Source of the DNA: Rotaria socialis | Lineage: Eukaryota > Rotifera > Eurotatoria > Philodinida > Philodinidae | Reading direction: 5' to 3' | DNA: 64,000 nt | Assembly (NCBI GenBank): GCA_905331475.1 | Contig: CAJNYU010003162.1 | Span: forward strand, 268,204-332,203 | Part shown: positions 25,872 through 37,854 of the stretch, one piece after another | Position numbering within the stretch: the first letter of the stretch is position 1 | Layout: every line of letters starts with the position of its first letter | The notes under the pieces: generated by a model | What the model was told of the DNA's origin: nothing | What the model saw: the letters and a program-made list of their open reading frames with translations, nothing else | The model's database searches: none | Position numbers and translations under genes: made by a program

Positions 25872-25984
25872 AAAATGTAAAACATTAAGCTAAAATGAGT
25901 GCCATCTTCCGAGCTGATTCGAGAACATGACTTTCTAAAATAAAATGCAAAAATAAAGATAATCACGCAGAACATGGAGCATAT
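24894..25984. other. Convergent intergenic region with CT microsatellite
   Basis: This is the 3' flank of both CEP43 (+) and OSCP1 (-). A (CT)n microsatellite of about 19 units lies at 25833-25870. I see no exon. Confidence 0.6.
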
Positions 25985-28539
25985 TCAACGTCGTTTATTT
26001 CCAGTGTCACTAGGTAGCCGATCCATCAATGCGCATAAATCGTCGTCGTCGTCGTCGTCATCTTTTTTTCCTCGACGCTTTGGACGTTCATCAAAATCAA
26101 GGTCTTGTAGAACATGAGATAATCGCGGGTTTTGATTACGCTAAAACAAAAAGAAATATTTTGGTGGTTGCTAAATTTGAGCTATTTTATTTTTAACAGT
26201 AACTAAACTGATTCAGGTCCTTGCCACCGAATGATTTGTGAGATATAAAGTATTTGATTTCTTTTACTATAAAAAAAAATAGCAACTGCTGAGTAGCGAT
26301 GCTTAGAAGAAAATGATTGCTGCACTTATTGTTAATACATCGGATAAGATTTTGTTTTTCGGTTTATTCAATTGGCAATTGGCACATCATCCGCTGTGTA
26401 AAATGGATGTGTTATATTTTAAAAGTTTGTGAAATCCGGCTATTTTAGCATCGAGCATATCTTTTATAGTAGCAAAACAATGAGGACAAGAGAATTCTTA
26501 ACGCATCAACCTGATATAGAGTGCATACTACTTCTCGATCGTCCATCTCTGTTTTGGTGACTTACTTTTGATACATCGATTGTAATATCGTCATTTTTGG
26601 GTCGTTTATTAATTGTGGATGATGCTTGAGCATGTTTTTGAACTCTAATAAAATGAATTATATGAAAAAATGTACAACCGGAAAGAATCAGAAAAGCTAA
26701 CGGTGGGCCAGTATCTTCATCATCGTCATCATCGAACAATGATAATTTTACAAGGCCAGAACGCGACGAATCTGAATTACTACTATTTCCAATTAGATCA
26801 GAAAGTAGATTCAGTTGAGCAATCATTTTAGGATCAGGATTAATCATTTCCTATTTAGAGAAAAATGCATTTGAAATTATCATATTTTAATTATGATTTA
26901 TTTACAATATCTGATGCAGCATTGACCATAACCGATGGTCGTCGAACAGCACTGTCACTTAATAAACTTTCACTTGAATTTTTACTTCGTGAATAACTTC
27001 AAAAAAAAAATAGAAACACGAAGACTTATTTCTTATTGTTAATATTCCTTTTCTTACATATTCAGACCCAGATGAAAAGTACGTTTATCATCAGGTGGCT
27101 CATGACGTTCACCGGCATTGAATATATGCGTATTATTCAAACGGCCTCGTTTGTATGTTCTAAAATCAACCAATACACAATTTGAAGTGCTAATTAAATT
27201 TTCATATTAAACAAACCGAATTTCACCGGGTGTCTGAAAGCCAGTTGGAACAATACCGTTTGTTTTCATAATAAATTGTCCTTGCTGTGTTTGTAAGTTT
27301 TCTCGAAGAAAAATAGAAACCTATAGAAGAGAAAAATAAATTACATTGTATTCTTCCAACAATAAAGTTCTTACTCGAATATGAACATCTTGAAAAAAGA
27401 AAAGTATTGTGTCTCGAATAAGTAACCATTCAACATCATTCAACCGTTCAAATTGCTACAAATAAGAAACAAAAGAATAGTTATTTGTTTTTCTTGTATA
27501 CTAATTTATTTCGCATGAAACAAACTTTATTGAAAGCTATAAATGCTTTATCCAATAGATCAAGTACTGTTGAACTACGAACTAATTTTCGCATTGAATT
27601 CACATGATTATAAGTAACTTTAATAATATCAGCAGCACATGGACAAAGCATTATTTGAAATTTCACAGACATTGTCATAAGATCGTATAGCTAAAAGAAA
27701 TAATTTAATAAAGAAAAGCTTTCAAAAGAAAGTCTCTGGTGAATTTAAATGACAAAACATTAAGAAGATCTCATTTCGCCTTTACTAAAAGCATATGGTT
27801 TGATGAGAATACAAAATTTCCAGCACGCACTAACATACGTCATGATATCTCATGAGAAATTCTCTTTTGACAAGTCCAGCGTAGTTTCTAACATGCTATT
27901 GATCTATTCTTATGTGTTGGATATTCCCTAAGGTCAAAAGGCAGATCGTTCTATTTCATTGCTATATCGGTTATATCCATGAATGCATAAGTGCATTCGT
28001 TCATTCATCTAGAGATCTGTTTTGTAAATGAGAACAAGCATACGCGAGAGTACGAAGAAGTTAAATTTCATAGTATTCGTAGATTGTAGTTATAGTCTCG
28101 AATATTTCTGCATCGTGATTGGCAATCAGATGAAATAGCTATTCCATCCGATAGTGTAATTCGAAAATTTTTATATCCAATGTTCAAGATCTTACGGCTG
28201 ATTTTTAGAAGCTATGAATATTTTTTTGAATAAGATTTTGCATCGAAAACAAATGACTTACCTTGTCCATACTAGCTTCATTTAGCCTCATAATGCTTGA
28301 GTGCGCTAATTTTTCGAAGATTTGTTTAACAGATTTTTTCGGATACAGTTCTTGCGGTCGAAAGAGTTCATCGACAAATTTACTATTAAACATCGCACCG
28401 ACAATATCATTTATCACTAGATAAAAATTAGTTTGAATCATTCTCATTTTGTTTTTATTATACCTTTCGCTGCTTTTTGATCAACAATCTCTTGAGCGGA
28501 TAAGCGTTGATCTAATATGTAGACCATTTCCCCTCCCAT
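25985..28539 (-). CDS. OSCP1: OSCP1 (organic solute carrier partner 1 / NOR1)
   Basis: Ten exons join in phase to 385 residues: 28464-28539, 28262-28416, 27526-27690, 27375-27455, 27217-27320, 27058-27159, 26906-26996, 26702-26850, 26566-26644 and 25985-26140. Family landmarks in order: the start MGGEMVYILDQRLSAQ, NDIVGAMFNSKFVDELFRPQ, SSIMRLNEASMDKV, MSVKFQIMLCP, FFFQDVHIR, and a C-terminal DDLCALMDRL box. The length matches the animal protein (about 380). OSCP1 is linked to cilia/flagella and to organic-solute transport, but its molecular activity is not settled. A run of eight Asp codons (GAC repeats at about 26041-26064) just before the C-terminal box is a lineage-specific expansion. The 571-nt third intron holds nothing recognisable. 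Confidence 0.92.
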
Positions 28540-29218
28540 GTTAAAGAAAATAATCGGAAAACTTTTTAATGACATGTCGAAAACAAATGCAAAAGAAAAT
28601 TTTTTTCTTTTGAAAATTTACCAGGCTTCTCTTTCAACCATCATCTGGTTTAACACTGTGCCATATCCTCTTCTCTTGCTTTCGTATTGCAAAAAAAAGA
28701 ACAAAAGATGGCGCTTTTAATCATCGATTGCTAATATAACACTTTCCGTGAGTATTTAAAATGCAAGGAAATCATCTGGTATTCTCTCGAGAGTACTTGT
28801 GCATGCACGTTTCCATAAATATAGAATATTTTTTGAGTAAATAATAATAAAATCCTCTGATCCCAAGTCGCATATAAAAACTGCATTAGCTTGTTATGCT
28901 AGTAGTAAATCAGACCAAAAAAAGAACAGAACATTTCATTATAGTCTTCTCGAAAATTGGTAGGTGTACTGTTGAAGGAAGAAAGAAAGAAGAAAAAATT
29001 TGTTTTAAACGACATTATGAAGAAAGAACGAAGAAAAATAGAAGAAAAAGTATGAGCCGATACTAAGAGGTTATACTATGTTGCATGCATAAAATCTATA
29101 TTTAATAAAAAGTAAATAGAGATAAGAACGATTCATTCGTTTTTTGCTTTCTTTTTATTTTCAGGCTTCTATTTGCTATTAACGGTTTATTCACTAATAT
29201 TGTATAACGACATGTGCG
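28540..29218. promoter_or_regulatory. Divergent intergenic region, OSCP1 / GT10
   Basis: About 680 bp between two divergently transcribed genes, so both promoters lie here. GAA-rich low complexity occurs at about 28978-29050. No further feature seen. Confidence 0.4.
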
Positions 29219-31761
29219 ATGCGCTTTATTATTCGCCATCTGTCACCATTCGTTCGATCCCGACGGCGGTTTTCGTTTTCAATTCTGATTAGCATACTAA
29301 TTTTAATTATATTTATTTTATATCTTATCGATTACAATCATCCATCGGTTGATTTATTATCAGATCAAGAATTAATACAAACGACAAATAAAAATAGTTT
29401 ACTGAATGTATTTATTCAAAACACAACAACAGTTATTGAAAAGTAAAGATTAATAAAAAATATATTTGTTGAGCAATGAGATATTGGCATTGCCGCTGTT
29501 TTTTCTTTCTTCTGTGCTTTAGAAACGAATTATGGCCAGTTGACGAAAAAGGTCGTTCATTAAAACAACATTTTCTTGCACTTGATGTAACAGGATTTTT
29601 TCGTGCTGGTAGTGAAGAAGGTGACAAAGTTCAATGTATATCCTCAAATACAACATTTATATGGACACGCCAGCAGAATCGAATCGATGAAGTTGACTTT
29701 GTTATATCGCACGATGCTCCTGCTATTGACGATTCACCTTTTAGTCATCTGAAATTAAATCAAGAAAAACAACAATACACTATGGCTTTTATCATGGAAA
29801 GCGAAGTACATTCATCAACAGGTGACAGGTGGGCAAAATATAATTTTAAAATGTCCTACAATCTTGATGATAGTTATCCAGAACCAGCTACTTATTTTGA
29901 TGTTAATACACACATTATTGATTTACTTAAACCACCACCAATACCGTTTGAAGAAAAAGACAAAAACGCTGATATTGTTTGGATTATTTCAAATTGTAAT
30001 GTAAGTTTTATCAATTAGTATTCAGAAAAGAAAAAGCGACATCTTGTGTTTCGCATGACCGGAAGAGTAGATCTTCTTATTCGATTATCACTAAGTTCGT
30101 TTCATAGAAAATGATTTATTGAACTGTCTCAAGAGAACAGAAGTTGTCCTTCATTAGTCAATCATGACGTATTTAATACGCTTGAAGAACAAATTCGCTC
30201 ACTTGAAATGAAAATAAATATTGATGATCTACTTAAGGGGAAGACTAGAGTGTTCTATGTTATTTGCGAACAAATAAATGACCTTTTCTTGTTTAAGGTC
30301 TTGAGGACTTTTCTACTAGATTATTACATTGCCGTAAGTTTTTACGATTTAGTGTTAAGTAGAAGCTCATATCTTCAAATGTTAAAAATAGGAAAAGTAA
30401 ACTATTGTTTACTTAATGACAAATGAGATCAGCGGCTATGCAAAAGAAAATATGATACTAACTTGAGTGATTTCATTAGTCTATTGATATTAATAAGGTT
30501 TGTGTGTAATCTCATCTGTATTCTTACAAGTTACTTTAGTACATATCTTCGTCGTTTCTTTCATCGTAAACTATAGGATTGCATTAAGGATTGGATTACG
30601 AACGATAAAATTGTAAGACGATATAATCAAATGAACGTCGTTATCGTATCGTATCAATATTGCAATACAGGTAAAAATTACAAATGAAAAAAAACACTTT
30701 TTGATATCTCAACAAAGGAAAGATTTGAAAAATGAGACTATTAGTAAATCGAAAATGATAGAAGAAAAACAATCATCGTCTTGACATAAGTAGAATGCTG
30801 TTTTAGGAGGCAATTAGAAACTAGAGACAAGTGCCAATAATGAACACTTCGGTATTACTTTGAAGCAACAAAAAGACATAGAAAAAGTGTCGGTTATGTC
30901 TCTGATCATCATAAAAGCTTTTATTCGTTTGAAGTTGTTCTTATCTTTCTTACCAGCAATGATCGAAGCGATCTATTCAACAGTAGGATGCAAAATGTTA
31001 CTCTACGAAAAACAAATTTAGTCTAATATAAAATAATACTCATTGTCTACAGCATTTGAATTAAATTTAATAGAATATTCTTTTAGGCGCATAATGCTCG
31101 ACAAGATTTTATTCAACAACTAATGAAAGAAATCAAAATCGATTCTTATGGATTCTGTTTAAATAATCGTCAAGGTTATGCAGCTCGTATGACTGATAAT
31201 ATTTATGCATATAAAAAATATAAATTTGTTATTGCTATTGAAAATTCGAATTGTGTTGATTATGTAACGGAAAAATTAGTTAAAGCTGTTGAATCCGGTT
31301 CGATTCCTATTGTTGCTGGTCGTAGTGGTCGACCTGATTATCGACGTTATATGCCTGATCATTCATATATTAATATATTTGATTATACGTCAATAAAAGC
31401 TCTTGCGGACGATCTTAAACGTATTGGAAATAATAAAACATTGTATGAATCTTATTTATGGTTTAAAAAACATGATAAAAATATAACGCAATTATCAACA
31501 CTTTCCCTCGGTGAAAAATTAAAAAATTTTGCCGATGTTATCGGTTCCAGTGCAACGATGATAACAAATGGTATTGCGGGAAAAGAAAAAAGTGAAGATA
31601 AAGTTTGTAAACTGATACGCTTTGTTCGACAAACACCGTGGCAAGAAATAGCTGCACATAATGGAACCGCTCGAGTTAATTCTGATATTGCTTGTTTACC
31701 AGCTGGTAGTATAAGAACTTATTTTAATTCGCCGTCTTCCAATAGCAGTCTGGCAGTATAA
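29219..31761 (+). CDS. Alpha-1,3-fucosyltransferase-like (GT10)
   Basis: Exons 29219-29442, 29523-30000 and 31087-31761 join in phase to 458 residues. It is a type II Golgi protein: a basic N-terminus, then a TM helix (about residues 18-40, core ISILILIIFILYL), then a stem. The luminal domain has the GT10 acceptor-side motif FKMSYNLDDSYPEP and WIISNCN, and the GDP-fucose motif VIAIENSNCVDYVTEKL, followed by SGSIPIVAGRSGRPDYRRY. These match animal alpha-1,3-fucosyltransferases that add fucose to N-glycans or Lewis-type antennae. The C-terminus runs about 60 residues past the catalytic domain. Intron 2 (1.09 kb) falls between SNCN and AHNARQDF, which are adjacent in the family, so no exon is missing there. 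Confidence 0.88.
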
Positions 31762-32474
31762 TCTTTAGTTATCGATCAATAAATTGGTCGCGTTCCTATT
31801 ATTGTTTTTTTGCTTTGTTTTGGTGATAACGTTATTTTGTTTCAAAAGCTTTTGTTGGAAGATGAAAATTTTCTAGTCTGAATTCTCGAATAAATTATTA
31901 GAGATAAGCAGCAAGTTTGTTTTCGAAGATATTCTTCGTACAATCGAACAGTTTCAAACAAAACTAAATAGGTTGACCAAAAAGTGCACCGCTGTATGCA
32001 GCACAACAACAGCAAATGAGATACTAATTACGTTTTCGTTTTCCAATATGACCAATTAATCGGTCTTAACGATAAGTCTATTTCAATTGATGACTCGCAA
32101 AAGAAACATCATATAAATCAATACAGTCAATGTTTATTTAGGACGCTATGTTTGTCGAGGATGATTCGTAAGGTAAAGTCAGTTCAACATCGTTACGCAC
32201 AATACATTTTCTCGTTTTATTGCAATAGTGAACTGTTTTAATAGATAAAAGTATCAATACATGATTTTATTTGTTCAATGTTCTCTTTTTATGTATTGAA
32301 GAGCACTTTAAATTCTTGTTATAGCATTCATGAATGAAAATATTTATTATGGATGCATAGCTCTAATTAAAATATTCAGTGAGCAAATGTAAAAATTGTC
32401 ATGTAGTACTGTAGGTTTGAAACTTTTATTTTATTTTGGAAAAAAATCAATGTTTATTCATTGTTTGCAAAGAT
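31762..32474. other. Intergenic, no gene seen
   Basis: Convergent spacer between the GT10 gene (+) and the B-box gene (-). No repeat or exon recognised. Confidence 0.4.
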
Positions 32475-33563
32475 TTATGCATTAGGTAAAATTCGAACAG
32501 TATCGCCAGGACCACCTAATATAATTAAAACTTGCCAAGGAAACGGACTTAAATTTTCGTTGACCATAAGAGTACATACAGTATTCAAACGTTCATGACG
32601 CAGTCTTATCTGTTTACTTGTGCAATCGAGTATAAGTTGCAAAACATCATTGACTTGTATTTTACCACTGTAATACCCTGTCTTTTGGCAATTGCTAATA
32701 CAAGTTCCATTTGTATAGACTTGATTATATCCGAACCATCCTACGCAACTAGAACTTCTAAAAATATCTTTCTTTAAATCTACTTTAGATGACATACAAC
32801 CAATGAAAATGCGATAAGGGTTTGTGAAATTTTCAATTTTAAATCGGATCGCATAGCAACCTGCTGAGTAGGCTAATCGACCTCTAAGGTATACAAACTC
32901 TGACTTAGTGTCACCATGCGTAGCAAGATAACCATCTGTTGCAATAAGAACAGCGCCCAATTTTTCTAAGAATTGTTCTTGTAAATGCGTATCATTGGAG
33001 CGTTTTGCGAATCTAGAACCTTTGTTTTCTTCCTGTTGAGCTTTGGAGGCATCATTAACTTCCAGTTTCATCAGATAAATGGGGGTACGTTTGTTTTGTA
33101 TTAACATAGCTGACGATGGTGATTCAATTTCTGCTTGAAGTTCTTTCAATTTCTTTTTCCATAGATCAAGGTCAATTTCAGAAAAATCGTCAGCTTCATG
33201 AGATGACCGAAGATTTTCTGCAATATTTAGAAATACTTTTGAAACTCTCTCTTTTGATTGCTCAAGTAGCTCTTTCAAAGCTGTTCGTGCAGTTTCAGCA
33301 GCAGCTTGAATCTTTGCAATTGAATTTTTTTCCCATTCATCGATTTCCTGCAATACTGGATTTTTCTTCGATGATGGTTCTAATAATTCTTGTTGTAACA
33401 AATCACAATCCTGCATAATGTTATCTAATTGTCCATTGAGTTCTTGTCGATGTTCACTAACATGTTTCGTACAAAATGCTTGTTGGCACCCATCGCATGT
33501 GAAAATACCTGCGCCTTTACTGCATGTAACACATTGTTTCTTGCTAGATCCACTCGCACTCAT
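32475..33563 (-). CDS. B-box zinc finger / coiled-coil / SPRY-like protein (copy 1)
   Basis: Single-exon gene of 362 residues. Residues about 10-40 form a B-box-type zinc finger: C-x2-C, then C-x2-C, C, and a final H-x3-H (CVTCSKGAGIF, CDGCQQAFCTKHVSEH). A charged helical coiled coil follows (about 45-160). The last about 165 residues have the SPRY/B30.2-like order of strands: SAGCYAIRFKIENF, IFIGCMSS, CVGWFGYNQVY, NDVLQLILDC, and FPWQVLIILGG. It is a TRIM-like protein lacking a RING, so probably a scaffold or recognition protein, not a ubiquitin ligase by itself. Related copies lie at 38195-39227 (decayed) and 40605-41678 (intact), same strand. Confidence 0.8.
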   Translation of the reverse strand: MSASGSSKKQCVTCSKGAGIFTCDGCQQAFCTKHVSEHRQELNGQLDNIMQDCDLLQQELLEPSSKKNPVLQEIDEWEKNSIAKIQAAAETARTALKELLEQSKERVSKVFLNIAENLRSSHEADDFSEIDLDLWKKKLKELQAEIESPSSAMLIQNKRTPIYLMKLEVNDASKAQQEENKGSRFAKRSNDTHLQEQFLEKLGAVLIATDGYLATHGDTKSEFVYLRGRLAYSAGCYAIRFKIENFTNPYRIFIGCMSSKVDLKKDIFRSSSCVGWFGYNQVYTNGTCISNCQKTGYYSGKIQVNDVLQLILDCTSKQIRLRHERLNTVCTLMVNENLSPFPWQVLIILGGPGDTVRILPNA

Positions 33564-33811
33564 TATTATTATTGAAATACGAAGAAAATGCGTACACCTG
33601 AAAAAGAAATTAAGCAGACTTTTTTATACTCAAACATAACTATGAAGACAAAGAAAAAGCAAATTCATTCTGCACTACGAAAAGTTTTGTTTTGAAATTG
33701 AGATAAAAAAAAAAGAAAAAAACAACGAGTGAATCTGCAGAACACAATTTGTTTTCATCAATAATATAAAAAATTGCAACGAAATGAACCGACATTAATT
33801 TATCACAAACA
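33564..33811. other. 5' flank of B-box gene copy 1
   Basis: AT-rich upstream flank of the B-box gene, with A-rich low complexity near 33690-33725. No exon recognised. Confidence 0.4.
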
Positions 33812-34326
33812 CTGATATGCAGCGTTTTTAACAGAAATTTAAAACACAGACATTTAGGTACTTTGCTTCTATTGACAAAGTGTTAGGCGGTACTTTGTGA
33901 GGAACAATAAAGTACCAAAAGTGCCAACAGGAAGAAACTTAAGAAAAACAAAGAAAAAAAGATATGCTATTGACCATTTTTAATTAATAAAATGTTTCTG
34001 TGCAAAAAAAACAATATAAAAAAGACTTGTAGATAAAAGATAAAATACACATATTCATCTGGCTAGCTTAAATAAACATTTTTCTGAATTAACTTTTAGT
34101 ATTGTGTATACAAAAAAAAATAAAGTACAATTTACTATTGTTTTTCTTCTTTTGCTAGCCATTGGCTAACAAATAAACAAAGTACTTTTTTTATTTTACA
34201 GAGTACCATCAGGGTATTTTGTTTTTCCGAACAAAGTGCAAAACACGGTACTTTTTCAAAATCGTAAGTACCACGGGTACTTTGCTTTTGCTTGTAGTAC
34301 TTGATATTAAAAACACTGCTGATATG
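33812..34326. mobile_element. hAT-type MITE with 8-bp TSD
   Basis: The element spans 33820-34318 (499 bp). Its ends read CAGCGTTTTTAA and, inverted, CAGTGTTTTTAA, fitting the CAGNG start of hAT terminal repeats. The identical 8-mer CTGATATG flanks both ends (33812-33819 and 34319-34326). GGTACTTT-type motifs in both orientations are spread through both subterminal regions, about ten copies, as expected of transposase-binding subterminal repeats. No coding capacity. Confidence 0.88.
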
Positions 34327-35192
34327 GTTCATGATACAGACCACCAATCAAATGCAGTCCAACCTTTACCTTTACAAATATATACTTTGGATCCGAAGCA
34401 TTATTTCTAATAGCAAGGATCCACAACGACGAGAAAGCATCAAGCATGCATCTGTTGAAAAAAATTCACATTTTGATTTTCATCCTTTGTGAACTTTGGT
34501 CCAAAGTTCTCTTAGTACATATTGGGATGCAAATATGTACATTAGTGGTAATACAAGTTGTACTATTTGCAGATCATTTCGTGTCAAAAACTTTCGCGAT
34601 TTACAATTGCCAGTATGTATAACACGGTAAAATACTCCATACAATACGCGGTATAGGTGATATAAGAATCGATTGGTAGCTAGAGTCAAACCGTCGGTTT
34701 GTGGAAACAAAAAATCAATACATAAGGTCCGTTTTATTATCTGACACAGAAATTTCACAAAGGGACGTTGCTCATGACTCAATTCTATAAATTAGATCGA
34801 TTTTTTTCTTTTCTTAATTATCACCGATTCAATAAATATTTAATTGGTTTCGTCTGAAAATTTTCTTTTAAAAACTCCAATGAATGCTCTTCATATTTTC
34901 TGCGTGCGGGTGTCAATGACAAGAAACTCACATTGACACCCATGCTTTCGAAAGAAGAAAAAACTTGTGTTTTTGTCGTTTAAAAGCAGCGTCTAAGATC
35001 TTTTAGGTAGCAATGCCACAACGAGTAAACAATATTTGTTCAAAATAAATTTGATTCAATATTTAACAAGAGTTATCGCATCGCTCGTAACATGCTTTAT
35101 TCTTTAATAGAAAACATATTTCATAAAATAGAAGTTTATTTAATTATCTTTTTCAAAACTAAATCGATAACCATCATATCAGTATTGAAATC
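34327..35192. other. Intergenic; one uncharacterised minus ORF
   Basis: A 100-codon open frame on the minus strand (34480-34782, starts MSHEQRPFVKFLCQ) has no recognisable family or splice partner. It is left uncalled. Nothing else seen. Confidence 0.3.
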
Positions 35193-37130
35193 CTACGACT
35201 GCTCCTTCATTCCCTTCTCATGCAAATCCCAATATTGATCCAATATTTTGACGATCTCTTCTGTTGATGGTTGCCTATTAGAAATTAATGCTTGTTTGAG
35301 AGGATATTCACAGGCAGTACGGACAGCAGCGGTCTGCACTTGTGCCAAGTAGCCAAGTATTATTTCACCGTTTCGAATTTTTTCTCCAAGATCTGATTTG
35401 ACATTGATAGCATCTGCTTTAACTAATTCAAGACCGAATTTCTCGAAAAGATCACGATCAACACATTCAGAATAGGATCGACAATATATTGGGAGTGTGT
35501 AATCGAGCAGCTCTTGAGGTGATAAAAGTTCTTGAGCGCATCTGTACAGAAGATCCCCATGTTGCGAATACCGGATCATTTTTTGCGGTAAACCGCGGTA
35601 TTTATCCTTCCTGCTGGTAAAGGGAGCCGGTAACCGGACCGGCAAAACCGCCGATTTTCATGCGGTTTTTGTTACATGGGTCGACATGATCACGATTATC
35701 CTTCTCAGAATTCGCAAGGATTACTAAAACTAAAACGCGCCCATGTACTAATTCGCGAGATCGATATTCAAGAAAGTGAGCATAATCAAGAGCTGCTTGC
35801 TGTTCGAATTCATTTATTTCGCTTTCATTTCGAGAACCATGAACCAGGCACTGATGAGATAAATTGCATGGTTTAGTTGATAGCCAATGTAATGAAGTCG
35901 AAGTGTAGCCAAAAGCGAGTGAATTCGACGGTGAACATTGTTCATAAAAAGATCAGCCACTAGCCGCTCCATAATATGATCTGTTATTGGCGAGAACCTC
36001 AAATAGATCATTAGTTGACAAAGCGTTGCGTACGACGAAGATTTGTTGTTTGTTTTCATCAAATATTTTGGTTTCTTTCAATGCTTCTATGATAAATTGC
36101 ATGGTATAGACAGAGTTCGAACCGTGGGATGAACCGTAATCACCAATGATGATTATTGGCAAATTTTCAATCTCAAGTGCATCGATTGCTTGTCGAATAT
36201 AGCCATCCGGTAATTTTACGGCAGCCCTTTGACAGAGTGAATTTGCATTATATTCTTATCGCATGCTTTCGATTCCAGATCTTGAATTGTTCGAACTCAT
36301 TGATGATGCGTTGGTAAAAGATAAACAGAAACAGTTGTATTTTGANAAAGTTCTTGAGCACATCTGTACAGAAGATCCCCATGTTGCGAATACCGGGTCA
36401 TTTTTTGCGGTAAACCGCGGTATTTATCCTTCCTGCGGGTAAAGGGAGCCGGTAACCGGAACGGCAAAACCGCCGATTTTCATGCGGTTTTTGTTACATG
36501 GGTCGACATGATCACGATTATCCTTCTCAGAATTCGCAAGGATTACTAAAACTAAAACGCCCCCATGTACTAATTCGCGAGATCGATATTCAAGAAAGTG
36601 AGCATAATCAAGAGCTGCTTGCTGTTCGAATTCATTTATTTCGCTTTCATTTCGAGAACCATGAACCAGGCACTGATCAGATAAATTGCATGGTTTAGTT
36701 GATAGCCAATGTAATAAAGTCGAAGTGTAGCCAAAAGCGAGTGAATTCGACGGTAAACATTGTTCATAAAAAGATCGGCCACTAGTCACTCCATAATATG
36801 ATCTATTATTGGCGAGAACCTCAAATAGATCATTAGTTGACAAAGCGTTGCGTACGACGAAGATTTGTTGTTTGTTTTCATCAAATATTTTGGTTTCTTT
36901 CAATGCTGCTATGATAAATTGCATGGTATAGACAGAGTTCGAACCGTGAGATGAACCGTAATCACCAATGATGATTATTGGCAAATATAGCCATCCGATA
37001 ATTTTACGGCAGCCCTTTGGCAGAGTGAATTTGCATTATATTCTTATCGCATGCTTTCGATTCCAGATCTTGAATTGTTCGAACTCATTGATGATGCGTT
37101 GGTAAAAGATAAACAGAAACAGTTGTATTT
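35193..37130 (-). pseudogene. Decayed SABATH-type carboxyl methyltransferase, present twice
   Basis: Family landmarks on the minus strand are EYNANSLCQRAAV (N-terminus), IIIGDYGSSHGSNSVYTMQ (SAM-binding, equivalent to ADLGCSSGPN), SLAFGYTSTLLHWLS (equivalent to FFHSSYSLHWLS), SRELVHGGVLVLVILAN, and LLSPQELLDYTLPIYCRS (C-terminal cap). This is the SABATH family (Pfam Methyltransf_7), which methylates carboxyl groups of small acids and is known mainly from plants and some microbes. Every version here is broken. An in-frame TAA precedes EYNANS. The copy at 35193-36345 has CGA changed to TGA after AASG. The copy at 36347-37130 lacks 34 nt after MPIIII-equivalent sequence upstream. Both carry a GC-rich insertion with frame shift near 35590-35650 and 36410-36470. 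The two copies are about 98 percent alike and meet at an N (36346), so they may be two alleles. Confidence 0.75.
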
Positions 37131-37131
37131 T
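35535..37131. repeat. Near-identical direct duplication joined by one N
   Basis: The sequence from about 35526 to 36345 recurs from 36347 to about 37131 in the same orientation with scattered single-base changes and one 34-nt deletion. The junction is a single N at 36346. The left copy stops exactly where the right copy's sequence continues, which is the pattern of two overlapping allelic contigs joined end to end. Confidence 0.8.
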
Positions 37132-37509
37132 GAACGCGTGCTTGCGCTGATATGACAGAGTGGCAAAAAACGTCAAAGAAAAAGAACATGACTGAATTCG
37201 TTCGTATATTCAGTTCATCTCCAACTCTATCCTAATATTCATTAATAATTATTGCACACCTATCTCTTAAGTTATTCGGCCCTACGTACTGAATAACGAT
37301 CTCATACATGCTCTTCCTCCACAAAGACGTTTAAACGTTTGCCTTATTCCCATATTCACAATATATATTTAAAAGCGTATCTATTTACACGAATGTTGTT
37401 TATTTACGTGAGCACATCTTACTAAATGATGAGCCAATAGAAAGAAGCAAGTTTTATCGTTGATCAGCTTATTTCAATACCAATCGATAGAACATACCAA
37501 TCCGTGCCC

Positions 37510-37854
37510 ATGTTTCCCGATCCTCAATCATTTTCTTACGAAGAAATAATCATTGAAACGCTGAACGATTCCTGTCAAATTCTTTTCGATATACTTGAAA
37601 CTCTACAAACTAATTATAATGTCCATCACAGACAAAATACTCAACTTTTTCTCATATATCAAATGCAACTTTCAATATTCTCAGTTTATGAACTTAATGT
37701 TGCATTGACAAGTTGTAAGTCCTAGTTTTAGAGACGAATGTTTTGCTTTCAGAAATGGGTTAACGATTAATCAAACACATTCATTTCTATAGGTATCAAA
37801 ATTTATCAAATAAATACAGCAGCAATTGCCACCGTTTCTAAATATACCTTATAA
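37510..37854 (+). CDS. Small hypothetical protein, two exons
   Basis: Exon 1 37510-37714 and exon 2 37793-37854 join in phase (T plus GT gives Cys) to about 88 residues, with a canonical GTAAGT donor and a CTATAG acceptor, intron 78 nt. The product (MFPDPQSFSYEEII at the start, KIYQINTAAIATVSK near the end) looks helical and soluble. No family recognised. Support rests on the matching frame and splice sites only. It lies between the methyltransferase relic and the B-box pseudogene. Confidence 0.35.

Noticed and set aside
30001..31086. Extra exons inside the GT10 intron
   Set aside because: Short open frames such as 30208-30426 have no GT10 similarity, and SNCN plus AHNARQ are adjacent in the family, so nothing is missing.
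34480..34782. 100-codon minus-strand open frame
   Set aside because: Length is near what chance gives in 64 kb six-frame data. No motif, homologue or exon context.
35526..37131. Two tandem functional methyltransferase genes
   Set aside because: Both copies carry disabling changes and their junction is an N with contig-overlap structure.
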